DNA of 64,000 bases. Origin: Planctomycetota bacterium. Lineage in GTDB: Bacteria > Planctomycetota > B15-G4. Below, one piece after another: positions 59,757 through 64,000 of the stretch. Numbering within the stretch: position 1 is the stretch's first letter; every line of letters begins with the position of its first letter. The position numbers and the translations under genes were made by a program. Where the stretch lies: assembly GCA_020638905.1 (NCBI GenBank), contig JACKHP010000021.1, forward strand, positions 13,116-77,115. Direction: 5' to 3'. The notes beneath the pieces are model-generated. The model had not been told where the DNA came from and made no database searches. It saw nothing but the letters and a program-made list of their open reading frames with translations.

Positions 59757-62700
59757 ATGTTGCATCGCGCGATCCTGCTCGCGTGCGTCCTCGCCCCGTT
59801 CGCGGCGGCGGCGTACGTCGACGAGGCCGACGACCAGGCCGCCTTCGTCGAGGGACTGGCCGAACGCGGTCTGCACGACATGACCGCGAGCGAGGCGCAG
59901 AAGTTCCTCGCCGCGCATCCGCAGCACGCCCAGGCGCCGCTCGTGCGCTACCGCCTGGCCGTCGCGCTCCAGGAACTGCAGCGTCCCGACGAGGCACGCC
60001 CGCACCTGCGCGCGCTCGCGGCGCTCGACGGCTTCCGGTATCGGGGAGAGGCGGCGCTGCGGCTCGCGCAGTGCGCGCTGGCGGCCGACGCGCTCGACGA
60101 GGCCGCGACGGCGCTCGACACGGCGTTGCGCGACGGCGAGGCGTACCTGCGCGTCCCGGCCACGTTCCTGCGGGCCGAGGTCGACTTCCGGCGCGACGCC
60201 GTGGAGGCCGCGGCCAAGGGCTACGCCGCCGTGCTCGAGGCCGACGCGCAGGGTCCGTACGCGCGCGACGCCGCCGCGGGACTGGCCTGGTGCGCCTCGA
60301 AGTCCGGCGATTCGCGCTCGGTGCTGGCCCACGCGCGGCGCGCGCTCGAGGGCGGCGACGACGACGCGCTCGCGGCCGAGATGCACTTCCTGCAGGGCGA
60401 GGCCCAACGTGACCTGGGACGCCCCGCCGAGGCGCTCGCCGCCTACGCGCGCGTGACCGACGGACCGTTCGCCGACGCCGCGCTGCGCGGCGCGGCCTTC
60501 GCGCGCACGACCCAGGGCGACGGTCGGGCCGCGGCCGACGCCTGGACGACGCTGCTCGCGCGCTTCCCCCAGAGCCGCTTCGTGCCCGAGGCGACGCTGC
60601 AGCTCGGCATCCGGCAGGTGCTGCTGGGCGACTTCGCGGACGGCGAGCGCACGCTCGCGGCGCCGGCCGTCGCGGCGTCGGCCGAGGCGCGCGTCTGGCG
60701 CGCCCGCGCGCTCGTCGGCCTGGAACGTCCCGAGGACGCCCTGGCGATGCTCGACCGCGCCGACGCGGCGCGTCCCGACGACGAGCTCGCGAAGCAGATC
60801 GCGAGCACCCGCGGCGACGTGCTCACGTCCCTCGGACGCAGCAAGGACGCCGCCGCCGCGTACGCGCGCGCGGGCTCCGACGACGCACGCCATGCCGCGG
60901 CGGTCTCGAGCCTCAACGCGGGCGACGCGTCCGCGGCGCTCGAGCTCGTGACGCCGCTGCTCGCGAGCCGTCCCGACGACCCCGCGTTGGCGCTCACGGC
61001 GGGCGAGGCGCTCTTCGCGCTCGAGCGCTACGCCGAGGCGGCGCCGCGCTTCGCGGTCGCCGCGCACACCGACGACGTCGCCGTCCGCGCGCGCTGCGCG
61101 TCCCGCGCGGCGTGGTGCCGCTACCTGGGCGGCGATGCGGCCGGCGCCGTGCCGCTCTTCGGCGCGGTGGTGACCACGTTCGCCGGCACGCCCGAGTCCG
61201 CCGAGGCGCTGTTCATGCAGGGACGCGCCGCCGACGAGTCCGGCGACGCGTCCACCGCGCGCAAGGCATGGCAGCGCTACGTCGACGAGGTGCCCGACGG
61301 CGCGTCCGCCGACGAGGCGCTCGCGGGACTCGCGCGCCTCCTGCCCGGCGCCGACGGACTGGCCGCGCTCGACCGCCTGCTCGCCGAGCACCCGCAGAGC
61401 GCGTTCGCGCCGTCGGCGCTCTACGACCGCGCCGAGCGCCTCTCCGCCGCGGGACGCTACGCCGACGCCGAGCGCGACGACGCCGCGCTGCTCGCGCAGC
61501 ATCCCGAACATCCGCTGGCCGACGCGGCGCGCTACGCGCTGGCCTGGGCGCAGGTCGAGCAGGCGCACTTCGACGCGGCCGAGACGACGCTGCAGCCGCT
61601 CGTGGCGGCGCCCGCACGCAAGGCGCGTCGCAACGATCCGCCGCCGCACGAGGTCGACCCGGCGCTGCGCGCGTCGGCGCTCGAGCTGCTCCTGTGGTGC
61701 GCGCACGAACGCGGCGACGCCGACGCGGCCGAGTCGTCCTGGCGCGCGCTCGCGGCGCTCACCGTCGAACCCGCGCGCAAGCTCGACGCGGCGCGCAGCG
61801 CGTCCGAGACGCTGGTCGCCGCGGGACGTCCGGCGCAGGCGCGCGCGCTCTTCGCACAGCTCGCCGACACGCCCGTCGGCGTCGACGCCCTGATCGAGTC
61901 GACCTGGATCGCCCTCGACGCGGACGACGTCGACGGAGCCGAGGCGAGCGTGCGCGACGCGCTGCGACGCGTCCCGTCCGGCGACGCGCCCGCGGGCGCG
62001 ACGTCCGACGTCGACGCGTCGCTCGCGGCCCTGGGCGAGGCGGCGTTCTTCGTGGCCGAGGCGCGCTTCGCCGCCGGCGACGACGCGCGCGCCGTGCCGC
62101 TCTACGAGAGCGCCTGCGCGATCCCCGGAGAGCATCGCGACGACGCGCTCTACAAGCGCGGCTTCTGCGCGCTGCGCGCGGGCGACGACGAGACCGCCGC
62201 CGCGTCCTTCGCGACGCTCGTGGCCGAACATCCGAAGAGCCCGCTGCTGGGCGAGTCGCTCTTCCTGCTCGGCGAGGCGCGCGTGCGCCAGGAGCGCTGG
62301 ACCGACGCCGTGCCGCCGCTGCGGCGCGTGCTCGACGAGCTGCCACGCCACGCCGTCGTCCCCAAGGCGCGCTTCCGGTTGGGACAGGCGCTGTGCGCGC
62401 TCGGGCAGTACGAGGCCGCCGAGCCGGTGCTGGCCGACCTGGCGCGCAGCACGCCCGACTTCCCGAACCTGCTCGAGGCCGAGCTGCTGCGCGGCGAGGC
62501 GCTCGCCGCCCTCGGACGCGGACGCACCGCGCGCTCGACCTGGCAGCGCGTGATCGACCAGGACGACGGCGTGCTCTCGGCCCGCGCGCGCCTCGCCACG
62601 GGACGCCTCGACCTGGCCGCGGGCGCCACCGAGCAGGCGCTCAGCGAGTTCCTCAAGGTGGCCGTGCTCTACACGCACGACGACGAGGTCTCGACCGCGC

Positions 62701-62834
62701 TGCTGCTCGCCGGCGACTGCCTGCTGGCCCTCGGCGACCGCGAGCGCGCCGCCGACCGCTGGCGCGAGATCCTCGAGAAGCACCCCGACGCACCGTGCGT
62801 CGACGACGCCCGCCGACGCCTCTCCACGCTCTGA
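59757..62834 (+). CDS. Large exported TPR-repeat protein
   Basis: A 1025-residue protein beginning with a signal peptide (about 1-19, AAA-A). Nearly the entire chain is made of tetratricopeptide-like helical pairs, for example DLGRPAEALAAYARV, ALERYAEAAPRFAVAA, DALYKRGFCALRAGDDETAA and FRLGQALCALGQYEAAEPVL; this is about 25 units by eye. The C-terminal part matches the YbgF/outer-membrane-assembly type (VLYTHDDEVSTALLLAGDCL, EILEKHPDAPC). Located directly before ExbB/ExbD-like genes, it is probably the periplasmic scaffold of a TolQR-type complex, as seen in planctomycetes. Strong ribosome site GGGAGGG. Confidence 0.9.
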   Translation: MLHRAILLACVLAPFAAAAYVDEADDQAAFVEGLAERGLHDMTASEAQKFLAAHPQHAQAPLVRYRLAVALQELQRPDEARPHLRALAALDGFRYRGEAALRLAQCALAADALDEAATALDTALRDGEAYLRVPATFLRAEVDFRRDAVEAAAKGYAAVLEADAQGPYARDAAAGLAWCASKSGDSRSVLAHARRALEGGDDDALAAEMHFLQGEAQRDLGRPAEALAAYARVTDGPFADAALRGAAFARTTQGDGRAAADAWTTLLARFPQSRFVPEATLQLGIRQVLLGDFADGERTLAAPAVAASAEARVWRARALVGLERPEDALAMLDRADAARPDDELAKQIASTRGDVLTSLGRSKDAAAAYARAGSDDARHAAAVSSLNAGDASAALELVTPLLASRPDDPALALTAGEALFALERYAEAAPRFAVAAHTDDVAVRARCASRAAWCRYLGGDAAGAVPLFGAVVTTFAGTPESAEALFMQGRAADESGDASTARKAWQRYVDEVPDGASADEALAGLARLLPGADGLAALDRLLAEHPQSAFAPSALYDRAERLSAAGRYADAERDDAALLAQHPEHPLADAARYALAWAQVEQAHFDAAETTLQPLVAAPARKARRNDPPPHEVDPALRASALELLLWCAHERGDADAAESSWRALAALTVEPARKLDAARSASETLVAAGRPAQARALFAQLADTPVGVDALIESTWIALDADDVDGAEASVRDALRRVPSGDAPAGATSDVDASLAALGEAAFFVAEARFAAGDDARAVPLYESACAIPGEHRDDALYKRGFCALRAGDDETAAASFATLVAEHPKSPLLGESLFLLGEARVRQERWTDAVPPLRRVLDELPRHAVVPKARFRLGQALCALGQYEAAEPVLADLARSTPDFPNLLEAELLRGEALAALGRGRTARSTWQRVIDQDDGVLSARARLATGRLDLAAGATEQALSEFLKVAVLYTHDDEVSTALLLAGDCLLALGDRERAADRWREILEKHPDAPCVDDARRRLSTL

Positions 62835-62902
62835 CCCGCTCGCACGGCGCGCCGCGCGCGTCGTGCCCAACGCACTCTCCACGCACTCCTTGGGACGCTC
62901 CC

Positions 62903-63550
62903 ATGCCCGCCGAACCCGTCCGGCTCGACTCGCTGTTCGACATCGTCCTGAGCGGCGGACCGCTCATGATCCCCATCGCGCTGTGCTCGATCGTGGCGCT
63001 GGCCTACATCGTCGAGCGCTCGGTGCGCCTGCGCACGGGACGCCTCGCGAGCTCGCGATTCGAGGACGAGCTGCTCTCGGCGCTGCGCACGGGCGGTCCG
63101 CAGACCGCGCTGGGCGTGTGCGACTCGGCCGGCGTGGCCCAGGCGCGCGTGGTCGCCGCGGGACTCGTGCACGCCGACGCCGACTGGTTCCAGCGCGAGA
63201 AGGCCGTCGAGGACGCGGGTGCGCGCGAGGTCTCGCGGCTCTCGGCGAACCTGCGTCCGCTCGTGGTCGTGTCGATGATCGCGCCGCTGCTCGGACTGCT
63301 CGGCACGGTCTGGGGCATGATCGAGGCCTTCTCGAACATCGCCCTCTCCGAGGGGCTCGGCAAGCCCGAGATGCTCGCGTCCGGCATCAGCCAGGCGCTC
63401 GTGACCACCGCCGCGGGACTCGTCGTCGCGATCCCGACGCAGGCGGCGTACTACTACTTCAAGAGCCGCATCGACCGCTTCGTGCAGCGCACCGAAGACC
63501 TGTACGCGAGGCTCTCCGAGACCCTGCTCGGCGCGCGGCAGGCCGCATGA
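62903..63550 (+). CDS. MotA/TolQ/ExbB-family proton-channel subunit
   Basis: A 215-residue inner-membrane protein. Three membrane segments: about 14-36 (VLSGGPLMIPIALCSIVALA), about 110-135 (LVVVSMIAPLLGLLGTVWGM) and about 150-172 (ISQALVTTAAGLVVAIPTQA). The proton-channel motif GLLGTVWGMIEAF and the TTAAGLVVAIP stretch are those of ExbB/TolQ. It overlaps the ExbD gene by ATGA, so the two subunits are coupled. Follows the TPR gene by 68 bases, presumably in one operon. Confidence 0.95.
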   Translation: MPAEPVRLDSLFDIVLSGGPLMIPIALCSIVALAYIVERSVRLRTGRLASSRFEDELLSALRTGGPQTALGVCDSAGVAQARVVAAGLVHADADWFQREKAVEDAGAREVSRLSANLRPLVVVSMIAPLLGLLGTVWGMIEAFSNIALSEGLGKPEMLASGISQALVTTAAGLVVAIPTQAAYYYFKSRIDRFVQRTEDLYARLSETLLGARQAA

Positions 63551-63957
63551 AGATCCGCGCCGCGAACGACGAGGAGCCCGTCCTCAACCTCACGCCGATG
63601 ATCGACGTGGTGTTCCAGCTGCTGATCTTCTTCATGGTCGCCACGACGTTCCTCGACCCCGAGAAGGAGATCGGCATCGAGCTGCCCGAGGCCGTCTCCG
63701 GGACGACGCCCGAGGCCGAGCGCACCGAGATCGTGATCAACGTCTTCGCCGACGGACGCGTCGTGCTCGCGGGACGCGAGCTCACCGCCGACGACCTGCT
63801 CGACGCGCTGCGGGGCGCCGCGAGCGCCGACCAGCGCACGCCGGTCACGATCCGCGGCGACCAGCTCACGCCGCACAAGAACATCGTGGCCGTGATGGAC
63901 GCCTGCGCACGCGCCGGCCTGGGCAACCTCTCCGTCGGCACGCTCGAGGGGAGCTGA
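63547..63957 (+). CDS. ExbD/TolR-family biopolymer transport protein
   Basis: A 136-residue protein. The N-terminal cytoplasmic stretch is followed by PMIDVVFQLLIFFMVATTFL, the single membrane span with the functional Asp of the ExbD/TolR family, then a periplasmic domain (about 55-136, VINVFADGRVVLAGRELTAD). It couples proton flow through ExbB to the periplasmic partner. Overlaps the ExbB stop by ATGA. A further gene begins shortly after its stop. Confidence 0.95.
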   Translation: MKIRAANDEEPVLNLTPMIDVVFQLLIFFMVATTFLDPEKEIGIELPEAVSGTTPEAERTEIVINVFADGRVVLAGRELTADDLLDALRGAASADQRTPVTIRGDQLTPHKNIVAVMDACARAGLGNLSVGTLEGS

Positions 63958-63963
63958 ACGCCC

Positions 63964-64000
63964 GTGCGCGAGGAGAGCCAGCTCGGACGCAACCTGCTCG
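63964..64000 (+). CDS. Start of the next gene of the ExbB/ExbD operon (3' partial)
   Basis: After the ExbD stop the frame GTGCGCGAGGAGAGCCAG (Val/Met-R-E-E-S-Q-L-G-R-N-L-L) is open to the end of the window, with GGGGAG 12 bases upstream. Position suggests another ExbD, TonB-like or TolA-like component, but only twelve codons are visible. Confidence 0.35.
   Translation, partial: MREESQLGRNLL

Overview
The window is a GC-rich (visibly about 70%) bacterial chromosome segment, most likely from a planctomycete (Planctomycetota). The main reasons are: four secreted proteins ending in the same ~95-residue module with a PF[KQ]xGxL core, a kinase fused to SUMF1 and hydrolase domains, SGNH/DUF5989 and DUF2911 genes, DNRLRE and PA14 domains, and a large TPR protein next to ExbB/ExbD. 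Assignment to phylum is inference from gene content, not from a marker gene. No rRNA, tRNA or CRISPR array was recognised.

Layout. 1-4411: end of a secreted FG-GAP protein, a response regulator, and a minus-strand Ser/Thr kinase-PEGA-SUMF1-hydrolase fusion. 4508-9451: minus-strand N-formylglutamate amidohydrolase-like protein, SppA peptidase, beta-propeller lipoprotein and MOSC protein, with a GAAGCC hexamer array between the first two. 9554-17566: secreted endonuclease/exonuclease/phosphatase protein, an acid-phosphatase/PhoD fusion, a nucleoside transporter and a large secreted protein of unknown role. 17837-26552: HrpB helicase, lipoprotein + acetyltransferase, a secreted DNRLRE protein, the ArsR-AHSA1-AlkD operon and a GlsB-like membrane protein whose end shares a palindromic terminator with alkD. 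26648-29301: a flotillin/NfeD pair and a small membrane protein. 29326-35354: a minus-strand run of EttA, two SGNH-hydrolase paralogs around a 46-residue DUF5989-like gene, and a BtuF-like binding protein.

35593-36648 is a thioredoxin-like protein whose first active-site cysteine is replaced by an in-frame UGA (W-UGA-G-P-C), so it reads as a selenoprotein; this is the most striking item in the window. 36856-45154, plus strand: membrane-embedded P-loop ATPase, DUF2911-TPR protein, two cyclophilins (one a lipoprotein, one cytoplasmic), a secretin-like chimera, a small secreted coiled-coil protein and a transglutaminase-like/TPR/PA14 protein. 45187-51141: PPOX-family protein, AqpZ, VOC proteins and an amidohydrolase pair in which the second member has lost its metal ligands.

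51142-54577 is an AT-richer island: an OLD-family ATPase/nuclease gene interrupted near its 3' end by a complete IS3-family element with a 3-bp target duplication. From 54578 the GC-rich background resumes: two methyltransferases, a double-CDGSH protein, Fpg/Nei glycosylase, a second response regulator, NAD(P)HX epimerase, a 1025-residue TPR protein and ExbB/ExbD, running off the end into a further gene. Many genes are coupled by ATGA/GTGA overlaps, and many end in GC-rich hairpins without a clear U tract.
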